From Strongylocentrotus droebachiensis (Eukaryota; Echinodermata; Echinoidea; Camarodonta; Strongylocentrotidae): a stretch of DNA of 64,000 nucleotides. Each line of letters starts with the position of its first letter. Position 1 is the first letter of the stretch. The stretch spans positions 495,501-559,500 of the forward strand of contig JAVYIG010000094.1 in assembly GCA_035222895.1 (NCBI GenBank). Direction: 5' to 3'. The notes under the pieces are model-generated. The model worked only from the letters and a program-made list of their open reading frames with translations. It did no database searches and was not told the origin of the DNA. Made by a program: the position numbers and the translations under genes. This document shows positions 1-10,345 of the stretch, piece after piece.

Positions 1-883
1 CTCACTAGCTCACTATTACACTCACTCAATCACCCACTCACTCACACGCTCACTCGCGCACTCCCTCGTTTGCTCGTCCATTTCTGACTTGTTCTCCTAG
101 TAAACATTATCCTTCTTTTTTGAATTACTTATATCTTGTGTTTATGTTCTATTTCATTTTGTTCAATCACATTTACCTATCTCACTAGTACACTATTACA
201 CTCACTCAATCGCCCACTCACTCATACGCTCACTCGCGCACTCACTCGTTTGCTCTTCCATTTCTGATTTGTTTTTCCTAGTAAACATTATCCTTTTTGT
301 ATCTTTTCTTACTTAAATCTTGTATTTATGTTCTATTTTCATTTTTTCAATCACATTTTTTAATACCTATCTCACTCGCTCATTATTTCAATCCCACCCA
401 CTCACTCGCGCACTCCCTCACATACTCCATCGTTCGCTCATCCATTTCTATTGTTTCCATATTAAACATTTTCCTTCTACGATCTTTTCTTACTTTTATA
501 TTTTCTTGATGTTCTACTGTCCTTTCTTTTTTTCGATCGCATTTACCTATCCCACTCGCTCATTATTTTCCTCCCACCCACTTACTCACGCACTCCCTCA
601 CATACTCTATCGTTCGCTTATCCATTTCTATTGTTTCCATATCAAACATTTTCTTTCTACGATCTTTTCTTACTTTTATCATGTCTTTATATTCTATTTC
701 CATTTCTCTTTTCAATCACATTTAGCTATCTCACTCGCTCATTATTTCACTCTCACCCACTTACTCGCACACTCCCTCGCTCGCTCATGTATTAATTTCC
801 TCCAGTGAACCGCATCATTATGACGTATTGTTCTATCTATATCTTTTTCTTTCTGTTTCATTTCACTTTTCTTCTTTCGCTTA
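1..883. repeat. ~180-bp tandem satellite (CTCACTCGCTCATTATT units)
   Basis: About four and a half diverged units start near 1, 181, 371, 551 and 731. Each opens with a run of CTCACTC-type 4-mers (for example CTCACTCGCTCATTATTTCA) and continues through a T/C-rich segment containing TCCATTTCT and TTTTCTTACTT. Open frames across the block are Ser/Leu/His/Phe-rich low-complexity frames and not genes. A related unit reappears at 8752-8830, on the far side of the inserted element, so the array was split by that insertion. Confidence 0.85.
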
Positions 884-896
884 CAATTCGTCGTGG

Positions 897-1157
897 AATC
901 CACGAAGTGGCACAACCCCCCAAAATCGCGTCAAATTCAGTTTTTAGGTTTTTTCCGTTTTGAGCATCTATGAACCATTGTTTTTCTTTTCCCAAAGTTT
1001 TGGAATGTAATTATGCTTAATTAGTGAAATAATTAAGATTACCCTAGCGACACGAGCCCGGAAAATCCGATTCTAAGAATCCACGAACTGGCACAAGTGC
1101 GCGTGTCGGTGTCCGCTCTGCGATTCTGGCAGAGCGGAAAATCCACGAAGTGGCACA
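897..1157 (+). repeat. Left subterminal motif array (three AATCCACGAAGTGGCACA)
   Basis: Copies lie at 897-914, 1078-1095 (one change, GAACTGG) and 1140-1157, all in the same orientation. The core CCACGAAGTGG is itself an imperfect palindrome (CCAC-GAA-GTGG). The second and third copies are 62 bp apart. Arrays like this at transposon ends are usually transposase binding sites. That role is inferred. Confidence 0.75.
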
Positions 1158-1246
1158 CTGTACTGATCCAGTCATCACGGACTCTAAACCTGTCGCTAAT
1201 CACGGTTATTCACCAACAAAGTTTGTCGATTTAGATCGGAACGACA

Positions 1247-4200
1247 ATGGCTAGAGTTGGTAAGATGTTTACGTTGTTTTAATCTCATTTATGCACAATA
1301 TTCAGCTCCAAAGAGTGACATTTGGAAGCAAGTTTATTGCTTCTCCAGATTATTGCCCGACCTATACGTTTTTGTGTAGGGTTTTTGTTGTTGTGTAACT
1401 TTCTAAGTTAGATGTAAACATGTTACTGTTAGACTTGAAAGTCAATTAATCTTGTTTTTTTCTTCATATAAGTGCTAATATTTTGTCTTTGCCTTGGCAT
1501 AATTCTGTATCATGTTCGAAACCATTTTCATTCTGAACATTTATTAAGTTATTTTACTAGGTCTATTTAGATCTAGTCTACTCTAGTAGGGAGGCAGGGT
1601 CTAGATCTAGAGTCTAGTCTGACTCTAGATCAGTCTAGAACTTAGAAGGATGTCTAGGTCTAGATTCTAGACCCTATTTTTAATTTTTAATGGCCTGGTC
1701 AGCTCAGACCTCAGCATAGTATACAGCAGGGGCGGCACTTTCTATTCATAACCGGGAAGGGGGGGGGGGGGACGAAATGCGAGGGAAGAGGGAGCAGTGG
1801 CGTAATGAGCAAAAACAGGGGGGGGGGGTCAGAAAAAAAATCTGCATCACTCTTACATGTTACATGCGCCCCGCAAAAGTTTTCAAGTGGGGGAGTGGGC
1901 TGAAGTATTTAAGATCAGGTAGAGTGAAGCAAGTGGATCCTAAATTGGCGTAGGGTCCAGGGGCAAAGCCCCAGGGAGGGTCAAGGCGTGGAGCCCCATG
2001 AAGCTTAGGGGCTTTAGGCATTCGATTACGGTAAGATGAGCATCAAGGGGCCTGCCTTATGCACATGGCGGGGTCCAGGGGGCAGAGCCCCCGGAAGTTG
2101 GGGGATTTTAGGCATTAATATTACGACCAGATGAGCATCCAGGGGCCTGCCTTAGGGCCCTTGGTGTGGTCCAGGGGGCAGAGCCCCCGGAAGCTATAAT
2201 GCTAAGCTCTTGAGAACTGTTATTTCCAGTATTTTAGTGTTAAAGTATATTATAAGAACAAACTAGCAGTAGGGCGTAGTAAATGAAAAACTTGTAAACA
2301 GAATAACATGGGGCGTGGGTTGAGGGTTTGGTTGAGGACTAATATTGTTTAATTTCCTTTAAACGGTTTTATATCTATTTTACTTGCTACTTACAAAGAA
2401 CAAGTAACTTTAATCTGTAAATTGATGCTGCATAAATTCTCAAAATGTGAGACTATATGTTGTTGAAGCATCCAAAGGCAAAAAGGAGAGTTCCTTTGTT
2501 CATATTAAGCTGAGATGTATAAATAAAAGAGCACTAGTCGAACTTTCCAAGGTTACGCAAAACATGCAGTACAGCCTAATTGTTGAATTGTTGAATTATG
2601 AAATGAAATAATTATATATTTGCATGATTCAATCAGAATATTTGTCAAATAAAAAATAAAGGCCAAACTCTTCATCAACAATACACCATAGTATTTGAAA
2701 GCAAAATAAAAACACACTGCGTTCATGTGGCTACTAGCCTGGTAGGTGCACACAAATTACTGTTTAATGTCTGCTGGTTTGAACCTACGTGAATGGCCGT
2801 ATCATGTTTGTGTTGTTCAGTGGCAATTCTAACAGTGCGGTATCTCAGTGCACGAATGATACTTATAGTCCTGGATCTACGTGAAAGGCACAATATTTGA
2901 AAATCAAATTTTCTCAAGTATACAAGCACTTGGAGAGGAATGATTATCATTTAGAAGTCCTTAGTAAGTGTCCCTTTGCATGTATTCAAAACCACCCAAA
3001 AAATCTGATAAACAAAATTAGGAGAGGACCAACACTCATGCATTATCTTTAATCACTTTTAAATATTAATACTAATAAAGTAAACATAGGTGGGTCTAAA
3101 AGTAATGACTTCTTGATTTGATCTTTAGTATCACTCACAAAGGCTCTCTTAATATTGGGTCAACATTTTGTTGAATAGTTTTTGTATAATATATTTCTTT
3201 TGTTAACTTTCTGCAGACTACATCCAACAACTGCAGATGTGTTAGTGCGTTGGGATGATGGAGCAACAAATGGCGTATCTGCAGGAGATTTGCAGTACGA
3301 ATCTCCTCTACGAAAGGGCTCTACAGCAACTATGATGTGGGAAGGTTTACCATGGGAAGCCACAGCTCTTGGCGTTAATAACTCTGAAGATCAAGAAGAC
3401 ACCACAGAATCGGAGAGTGATGTACCACTGGCCAGTGGCCACCATCTTCCAAGTATGTAGAGTATTATCATACTTATTTCATCATACTGCCTTATAAATA
3501 TAATGAAGGGATATGTGGATCTTGCTTGTAATTTTTGTTATTATAATTTGTTTGCATTCAACCTTTTGGTATCTTTTATCTTTCAATGGTCTTCCGGCCT
3601 GTAGGCAGGAGTAGTTGGAAACATGTATATTGTGCATTTGAATAATTTTTTTTTTTTTGGTAGCATTTTATGGTTGTCTGAACCACTTTACTCTAAATTA
3701 TGAATGTATATGAAAAATTTTGCAGTGCAAATAAAGAAAAACAGGACTCCATATAATACAATAATTTTGCAGGGGAGTTAAACATATGCAAACTTAATTG
3801 CTGAAAATCAATATTACATGTGCAAAATGTTACGTTGCTATTAATTTTCATCTCTTTTTAAAAAAAAATTATTTTAAAAAACACATTGCTAAAAGGCCCA
3901 TCAAAAAGAATTGAGGCAATCATTATCAAAAGAAAGTCACTCAAGACCCAAACACACTTACCATATGCCAGGTTTTTTTTCTTATTCTAGTTCGATACAT
4001 ATAATTTTTAACTTCATTTCAAAACCAGCTTAGTCAATTAATCAATTACTTGCAAATTAAACACAAACTTTATTTCTCTATTTTCAGAATGCCACACAAC
4101 TATGAGAAAGACAACGGCAGAGCAGCCCAATACATCCATGAACGAGACAATGGCAGAGCAGCCCAACACATCCATGAACGAGACAATGGCAGAGCAGCCC

Positions 4201-5191
4201 AACACATCCATGAACGAGACAACGGCAGAGCAGCCCAACACATCCATGAACAAGACAATGGCAGAGCAGCCCAACACATCCATGAACAAGACACCGGCAG
4301 AGCAGCCCAACACATCCATGAACGAGACAACGGCAGAGCAGCCCAACACATCCATGAACAAGACAATGGCACAGCAGCCCAACACATCCATGACATCAGT
4401 TTGGCATCAATGTGACAGTTTTTTCTGCACAGGGGGGGGGGGGGGGGGTATGGGCTGCATGTCACATACGTAATTGCCTCCTATGCTTCACTCACTGTTC
4501 ACAGAGTGAGAACTGCTTGAACCACAATGTTGCATTTTGTTCTAACAGTATTGATGTAAGTTTATTTTATGCAGCTCTACCAGCAGGTATGCAAACACCA
4601 TTTTTGAGCGTCAAGTAACGCCTGGCTGGAAGGCGTCCCCAGGGAGTGGAGATTGTGCACACAGTGTGTGCGGGCAAGCACTGAATCCAATGACCGGGGT
4701 AATAATATATCTGTAAAGTGCTTAGAGATGTCCGAGATGTATTAAGCGCTATATAAAAGCTGAATATTATTTTTATTTTTATTATTATCTCTCATTGAAG
4801 GTAGACCTGCGGTACTACATGTACATCCTCTATCATTGAAGGTAGAGCTCAGGTAGACTCGCGTGGTATTGCAGGTCTATGTGCAACCAATGAGAGTGCA
4901 ATGGACGTTCAAGATGTTCATGATGTACCAGACATGTTTGGCCAAGATCTATTTGATCATTCTGTGCTGCTGTATTTGACTTGCAACAGGTTATCTACTT
5001 CCCTCAATCTAAGAGAAGCGAACTGTTTTATAAGAAATTACAATTTCACCATGCATAACCTTGCTTCCAAAGAGTGTACATGTTTTTTGTCACATGAAGG
5101 ACAGACACGGTGTGGAGCTTGTGAGATAGCTTCAAATCTGCATAAATTTCTTGTAGAAGAAGATGCCAAGGATGTAGATGTCACAGATTAG
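1247..5191 (+). CDS. Four-exon gene of unknown function inside the inverted-repeat element (~301 aa)
   Basis: Proposed exons are 1247-1259, 3237-3452, 4088-4447 and 4875-5191. The total is 906 nt, a multiple of three, with stop TAG at 5189-5191. Exon 1 has a good start context (GACAATGG) and encodes MARV, then donor G|GTAAGA. Exon 2 follows CAACTGCAG, completing GAT to give MARVDVLVRWDDGATNG, and ends before GTATGT. An alternative acceptor 20 bp upstream would give an immediate stop. Exon 3 follows TTTTCAG in phase 1 and encodes eight 12-residue repeats of type TMAEQPNTSMNE. Exon 4 follows TTGCAG and includes Cys-rich CTCFLSHEGQTRCGAC. The N-terminal ~50 residues look like a small Tudor-like beta barrel with a following acidic Ser/Glu stretch. 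This is an impression of style, not a family match. There is no signal peptide. The exon 3 donor is the weakest call, because it sits at the end of a G-run (4433-4448) that may have expanded over the original site. A 12-nt microexon at 4575-4586 is possible but not needed. Confidence 0.5.
1558..1675. repeat. TCTAGA-rich segment
   Basis: Dense TCTAGA/CTAGAT/GTCTAG words occur within ~120 bp of intron 1. The same vocabulary recurs inside the 58166-60122 element (59091-59230). The two are not alignable end to end, so this is shared composition, not proven homology. Confidence 0.5.
1728..2193 (+). repeat. G-rich repeat block with three GGTCCAGGGGGCAGAGCCCC units
   Basis: The palindromic word GGTCCAGGGG(G)CARAGCCCC occurs at 1954, 2072 and 2168. 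The first two copies are followed by related text (TTTAGGCATT, then GATGAGCATC, then AGGGGCCTGCCTT). They form tandem units of roughly 118 and 96 bp. G-runs at 1758-1771 and 1819-1829 precede them. The text near 1798 (CAGTGGCGTAATGAGC) resembles the end of a hAT-type MITE. All of this is inside intron 1 of the gene model. Confidence 0.65.
2200..3180. other. Rest of intron 1, no recognisable element
   Basis: AT-rich sequence with short open frames of no recognisable content. I see no repeat ends or RNA gene here. Confidence 0.4.
4111..4392 (+). repeat. 36-bp coding minisatellite, eight copies
   Basis: Units start at 4111, 4147, 4183, 4219, 4255, 4291, 4327 and 4363 (the last is partial). They differ only at a few positions, such as ACAACGG/ACAATGG/ACACCGG and GAACGAG/GAACAAG. 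In the spliced frame each unit encodes T(T/M/P)AEQPNTSMN(E/K). Because 36 is a multiple of three, several other frames on both strands are also open and give shadow frames. In the chosen frame most units contain N-T-S plus N-E-T or N-K-T. Confidence 0.95.
4600..4790 (+). mobile_element. SINE copy (family A)
   Basis: Begins TTTTGAGCGTCAAGTAACGC, continues CTGGCTGGAAGGCGTCCCCA, then TGTGCACACAGTGTGTGCGG and CCGGGGTAATAATAT, and ends with GCGCTATATAAAAG and an ATT-rich tail. It matches the copy at 24010-24186 from the first base, which fixes the 5' boundary. It lies between exons 3 and 4 of the gene model. Confidence 0.85.
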
Positions 5192-5309
5192 ATGACATGC
5201 AGTCAGAAAAGGGGAGTCCCGAGATTGAGGTCCTCTGATGATGGCACATCTGCTAGCAGTTGATTGGATAAACTTCATCATAGGCAATCAGAATAGCCAA
5301 AGGTGATTG

Positions 5310-5490
5310 GAGTAGATAATAATAATAATAATAATAGTGGCTATTTAAATAGCGCAAATTGCAACAAAGCCTCTAAGCGCTATTATTACCCTCGTCAACG
5401 GATACACACTGCAATCATTCCTGCACGCAAAGGGCACAATTTTCACTCCCTAGGGAGTATTCCAGCCAGTCGCTAAGGAACCACTTTTTT
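5310..5490 (-). mobile_element. Diverged SINE copy (family A), reverse strand
   Basis: Read on the minus strand it gives GACTGGCTGGAATACTCCCT, AGGGAGTGAAAATTGTGCCC, a GAGGGTAATAATAGCGCTTA segment and a (ATT)n tail. This is the same block order as the copies at 4600 and 24010. It lies just past the stop codon of the gene model, so it would be in the 3' UTR or beyond. Confidence 0.75.
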
Positions 5491-5959
5491 TTAGAGGGAA
5501 GCTGATGAAATTATTCACAAAAATGATAATTAGTTGGATGCTAATAATTATATTGCAACCCTCCTGTTATTTCAAAATGTGCTAAATTAACATGTGAAAT
5601 GTAAGATGTTTACCGACGTGACCTTCTTTAATTATAATCATATAATGCTTGTGTCAGAAATTGTGTATAATATGTGAGATATGCAATCAGAAATGCATGT
5701 TTAGTCAAAGATCGTGAGATGGGAAAATATGCTATACTTGTTTAACAAACATAACACAGTTGGCAATACATCATTTTTGTTATGGTTTATCCCTTCAAAC
5801 TTAAGCAAATTGGAATTGTCTTCAGTCTGTTATTTTTGCTAAAAAGAATAAAACAATTATTCAAAATAGGTTACGTTTCTGCACAAGATAGTTTCTGGAA
5901 TACATTATGAATATAATCTACTGTAGTTCATGCTATTGTCACTTCACTTATCTTACCAT

Positions 5960-6025
5960 TGCCCCGATGCAGAAAACGATTAATTGTAACTTACAATCGA
6001 TTGTAACTCTTTCTGCATCGAGGCA
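5960..6025. mobile_element. 66-bp palindromic MITE
   Basis: TGCCCCGATGCAGAAA at the left is answered by TTTCTGCATCGAGGCA at the right. The interior, AATTGTAACTTACAATCGATTGT, continues the palindrome with small mismatches. Confidence 0.7.
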
Positions 6026-6532
6026 CATATCTCATAAAACAATATTTACCCAACTTTTCCTTTTTTTAATAATTTGTAGGTAAGTAGAATCAGGCAGGCA
6101 GGATAACAATTTATAATAAATTTTGCTTTTTTATTAAATTGTATGAACATTTATAATAATTGAGGAAATTACATCCCCAAATTGTCTCATTAATTCATGT
6201 GTTGTAATAGGTATGAATTTGGGTTAGCATATACATATTTAGTACATACAATGTATATTGAATATTCTACACTCATTGATACTGTCCCCAATTTCAGGAC
6301 TAATGAATACTACTCATGTCCCTCACAATTGTGTATAAGATGAATAGATATTTTACACTAGGCATAAGTTGTACATGTAAATTATATTGAATAGTTTGTG
6401 CAGATAATGGAATTTTATCGATAAGAAATATTATATTGCAATTGATTTGTTTTATTACGCTTTAAACAGTTATTATTGTAAATATGAAAAGATGTTTGAA
6501 TACACATGGTAAGTTATATATTGAATTGCATG

Positions 6533-7280
6533 TAGTTGAGTTGATTTATAAAGATTGCTAAATTTAAATATATTTATTCATTATGCAAAAATGAAATAGT
6601 TGATATGGTAAATTTGAAGTGATATTGAATTGAATTTAATAATAAAATTTATTTAAAGTACCGTTTCAAGTGTTATATATTTATATATCTTCATGCTTGC
6701 TTCTCTATTCAATCCATAACGAATTGCTATACATTTCTTTGCTTCTTTGCATTGTTGTCTTCAAATATGTGCCCATCTTGTTATTGTGCTACCATTACTC
6801 TTCAAGGTCGCTGCTTTAGATGGGTTAGCATAGATGATTATGGCTAACAGGTTCACATGAACAAAAGTCTGCTAATGATTTTTCAATTAATAATGGTATT
6901 GTGTAGGAACTATATAGTTGAGTTGATATATAAAGAATGCTTAATTGAAATATATGTATTCATTTATGCATGAATTTGAAGTGAAGTCAAATATTGAATT
7001 GAATTGAATTATGAAATTTATTTAATGTAATGTTTCATGTGTTATTTAATTATGTTTACCTTCATGCTAGTTTTCTATTCAATCCATAACAAATAGTTAT
7101 ACATTTCTTTGCTTCTTTGCATTGTTGTCTTCAAATATGTGCCCATCTAGTTATTGTGCTACCATTACTCTTCCAGGTCGCTGTTTTAAACGGGTTAGCA
7201 TAGATGATTAGGGATAACAGGTTCACGTACATGAACAAAACTCTGCTAATGATTTTTCAATTAATAATGGTATTGTGTAG
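6533..7280 (+). repeat. Tandem duplication of a ~380-bp unit
   Basis: Units at 6533-6906 and 6915-7280 (period 382) both start TAGTTGAGTTGAT and end AATAATGGTATTGTGTAG. The distal half (TTTCTTTGCTTCTTTGCATT onward) is nearly identical. The proximal half is more diverged and carries indels. Confidence 0.9.
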
Positions 7281-7581
7281 TATTGTATTCATAAAGCGAA
7301 ATAAATTTCAATAAATTATCGAAGAGAAGAGATATCAGAGTAAGTCAATCGTAGCAATGAATTATCATAAAGGTATCGTGATAGGTCATATACTTTTGTT
7401 TGTGTAATAGTCACATCGTTGAGGTTAAACAAATGTTTTATAACGATTTGTAACGTGTAAAAAACAACTTTACTGTAATTCAGTATGAAATGAAGTTACT
7501 TTAAATGTTGCATTTAATACATAATGAAATGTTGAAATAAATTCTAGTAAAAATTCATAATCATATCTGACTACTATGCGA

Positions 7582-7607
7582 TTGTGTGTGTGTGTGTGTG
7601 TGTGTGT
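7582..7607. repeat. (GT)n microsatellite
   Basis: About 12 uninterrupted TG units. Confidence 0.95.
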
Positions 7608-8395
7608 TCATGAGGGGGCGGGGTAGACAGATCCACACAAAACAAGCTTGAAGTTCGAGATTGAAGTGAGAATGAATGATAGTGATTATAATTTAATAAT
7701 TAGTCGCAAGGCTTGGTGATTGAATCAAGTAATATAACTATTCTGAAAAGCTAGAAACATCATCTTAAACGATATATAATATAATAAATAACCAGTTTCA
7801 ATTATGTATTAGGAATACATGATTTAATATATTATGTTTAACAAGGAATTAAGGGGGCTTTTTATTGATACTCGTCTTCGAGAATGGAAGTTCAATTGTT
7901 CCACAGCGCAAAAATTAAAGGAGTTAATAATGTATCCACCTTTCTAGCATGGAATTTAATATGAGACTGGGAAATTGTATCAATATAATTATATCGAAAT
8001 TAAATTAACTGAATAATCCTAACAGGCCCCCATGTTCTTGTCATTATCTTTACAAAAGCATTGTTTAAATTTGACACAGAAATTGTAAGGCGATCTTGAA
8101 TTTCTGACCATTGATATTTCTTGAAGTCTCCACATGGGGTGTTGTTCCAAATTATTGAAAATTGGAACAATCATTTTTATGCGAGGGTTGCTTTTATAGC
8201 ACAAATGGTGGAGGGGCCGGGGGGGGGGGGTTGTTCCCTCAAACCAAAATTGAAGAAAAAACTAATATAAAAGAAAAGGGGTCAGCTTTGGAAAGAAATA
8301 CAAAAGGTTTATACCCCCTCCCCCCCCCCCCTCCCCCTAGTAATGTGCATGCCCCCCAATCAGTCCGACCACGCTACACCACTGTCACAAGTGCA

Positions 8396-8740
8396 TGTGC
8401 CACTTCGTGGATTTTTTAATGCGCGAGATCAAGTGTGCTATGCGCGGCACGAGGGCTATGTGCCACTTCGTGGATTTGTTTACGTGCGCGCTGAAAGAAT
8501 TCACGAAGCGGCACACGTGTGTGTAGCCTTGTTGTGTTATAATTGTACGCATGTCAGATATATATTATGTGTGGAAAGAAAGAGTAGATTCTCTTCTTTC
8601 TTTTCATACATAATATGTTCTATTTATCGGAAGTAAGCGCCTCGAATTAGCTGGTTGAAATAAGGCATGATCTTTAATCGCGTTTTATTCCGAATGTGCT
8701 TATGCGCTTTAGCGGTCGCGTGTGACGGTTCGTGGATTCT
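8396..8740 (-). repeat. Right subterminal motif array
   Basis: TGTGCCACTTCGTGGATT occurs at 8396-8413 and 8459-8476, 63 bp apart and inverted relative to the left array. A diverged copy in direct orientation lies at 8498-8515 (TTCACGAAGCGGCACA). The terminal diverged copy is at 8721-8738 (TGTGACGGTTCGTGGATT). The 62/63-bp paired spacing mirrors the left end. Confidence 0.75.
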
Positions 8741-8751
8741 TCGACGAATTG

Positions 8752-8830
8752 ACTCTCCCTTTCGCTCACTACTCCACTGGCTCACCCACCTACTTGCGCA
8801 CTGTCTCACTTGCTCAGTCATATCCTTTTC
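8752..8830 (+). repeat. Satellite remnant resuming after the insertion
   Basis: GCTCACTACTCCACTGGCTC followed by ACCCACCTACTTGCGCACTG matches the CTCACCCACTTACTCGCGCA segment of the 1-883 units with scattered changes. Confidence 0.6.
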
Positions 8831-8934
8831 TCAAGTATATTCCTTCCTTCTTTCTTTATATTTCATTTGCTTTTCTCTTTACCCTTGGCTTTTCTCAAGC
8901 ACATACTGTAATCTAGCTCACGCTCTCTCTCCCT

Positions 8935-8972
8935 ACCCCCCTCTCTCTCTCTCTCTCTCTCTCTCGCTCTTT
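8935..8972. repeat. (CT)n microsatellite
   Basis: Nearly pure CT repeat in a wider pyrimidine-rich zone. Confidence 0.9.
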
Positions 8973-9114
8973 ATATCTCTCTTTCTTCTCTTCTTAACTC
9001 CCTATATCCGATTCTCTCATTCTTCCTTCTCTTTCCTTTTCTTTCCTATCTCAGGCTATTCAAATATATTGTTTCCCCTTAGAATTTGAGCTGAGTGTTT
9101 TACCTCGCGTGTTG

Positions 9115-9320
9115 AAGTGTACATTCGTCCTCAAAAGACATCAGAGTCTCTTGACAAATTTGACTGGAAGGAAAATTAGAAGATACCCGACCAGGAGGGA
9201 ACCCAGGAACTTTCTTTGATAGAGGGGAACATTGAGACATCGATTGGATTGACACTGCGAGAGTGTGCTCGGGTGGCAGAAAACAGAGATATGTGGAAAC
9301 AGGTTGCAATCAAAATCTGA
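9115..9320 (+). pseudogene. Degraded 3' end of a LINE reverse-transcriptase ORF
   Basis: One frame ends TSIGLTLRECARVAENRD then MWKQVAIKI and a stop at 9318-9320. The pattern of a short helix, (L)R-E-x-A-x-x-A-x-N-R-D-x-W, then a hydrophobic end matches the usual C terminus of non-LTR retrotransposon ORF2 proteins. Upstream in the same frame is KFDWKEN, then one in-frame stop (TAG) before KIPDQEGTQE. Only the last ~65 codons are visible, with no poly(A) or 3' repeat found. The clade cannot be assigned. Confidence 0.45.
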
Positions 9321-10140
9321 ACTTGGAGAAGACACCTTGACAGATAGATGGTTTCGTTTACATATTTCCTTTTATCGTATCACATCTTCAACATTTCTCC
9401 TTTACACTCACTCAATTTCTCAACATATCTTGATAAACCCTACTCAGCATCCCGGGACATGCACATTAAACCCCTTCTTTCCTTGGAAAGCTAGCATAAA
9501 TACATTAAACACGAATTTCAGAGAACAGGGATTTTCCCTGCAATGTCAAAGTATCCCCTTTTCATACCGCAGCTAAAGGCCGATATTCAATATGGATTCT
9601 TGACAAGCCTCATGCATTTCAATCTTTTAGTCGTCATGTTCACATTCGATGTATTGAGTTCCATGTTCTCGGAATATGTTCGTTTTTGTCATCCACAAAC
9701 GCAGGAGGAACCACGTATATTCCACATTCATTAAATCTTCGTATATACAAGCAAGTCGTTAGGCACAACACTACCCATCTTGCTAACACTGCCAATGATC
9801 ATTCCCGCCTTCTGTAATCCTTCGAATTAGATCATGACTGTATTTTCCTAAATAAAGTGTTGCTTTCCCTCCCCATCTCGGAGTTGCGCGAAAATCAATA
9901 CAAATGTGTCACTTTCGATTTCTTTTAAGATAATAAGCAGTCATCATTGCTTAATTCCCATGTGTCACGAATTGTCTCGTATAACCGAACGTAATACACT
10001 CTGCGCAACTCGAAATCTCTCTCATACGATTTGACCCAAATGCGATCCTATAGTTTTACATGTTTTTAATCCGACCGTCAGTACGTGTTCCCACTCTTGC
10101 CCGCTTACATACTGTACCAATCTCTAAAGTATTGTCCCGC
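9321..10140. other. No recognisable feature
   Basis: Unique-looking sequence with short open frames of no recognisable content. Confidence 0.4.
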
Positions 10141-10142
10141 TG

Positions 10143-10291
10143 TCATTCCCTTCCCCCGTCATTTTTCTCTCTTTCTCCCTATCTCACTTTCTTTATTTCT
10201 CCCTTCCTCCCTCCCTCTCCCCCTCACTCTTTCTTTTCCTTCTTATCTATTTTTTCTCTTGTTCTCTTTCTCTCTCTTTCTCTTTTCTCTT

Positions 10292-10333
<42 letters not shown>

Positions 10334-10345
10334 TCCAACTTTTCC
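10143..10345. repeat. Polypyrimidine tract with (CT)n
   Basis: Almost uninterrupted C/T on the + strand, including a long CT run at 10287-10334. Open frames over it are Ser/Leu/Phe polymers. Confidence 0.9.

Larger units (their letters stand above)
5192..8395. other. 3' portion of the inverted-repeat element, non-coding
   Basis: AT-rich sequence after the gene's stop. It holds a reverse SINE, a 66-bp palindrome, a 380-bp duplication, a (GT)n tract and G/C homopolymer runs near 8220 and 8320. A first AATAAA lies at 5847-5852. I see no further exon. Confidence 0.4.
884..8751 (+). mobile_element. 7.87-kb inverted-repeat DNA transposon candidate carrying a gene
   Basis: The left end reads CAATTCGTCGTGGAATCCAC from 884. 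The right end is its near reverse complement, finishing CGACGAATTG at 8751. Read inward, both ends show CAATTCGTCG, then three variable bases, then AATCCACGAA followed by a G/C-rich CACA. AATT lies at both outer edges and may be a 4-bp target duplication or part of the inverted repeat. Both flanks are the same CTCACTC satellite, as expected for an insertion. Subterminal copies of AATCCACGAAGTGGCACA lie just inside both ends. The interior holds a spliced gene model on the + strand, two SINEs, a small palindromic MITE and an internal duplication. I found no transposase-like frame, so superfamily is unassigned and the copy may be non-autonomous. Large size and internal SINEs suggest it is not very recent. 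Confidence 0.6.

Noticed and set aside
4038-4465. Antisense and alternative-frame repeats over 4038-4465
   Set aside because: The 36-bp unit length keeps most frames open. Only the + frame starting at 4102 fits the splice phases of the neighbouring exons.
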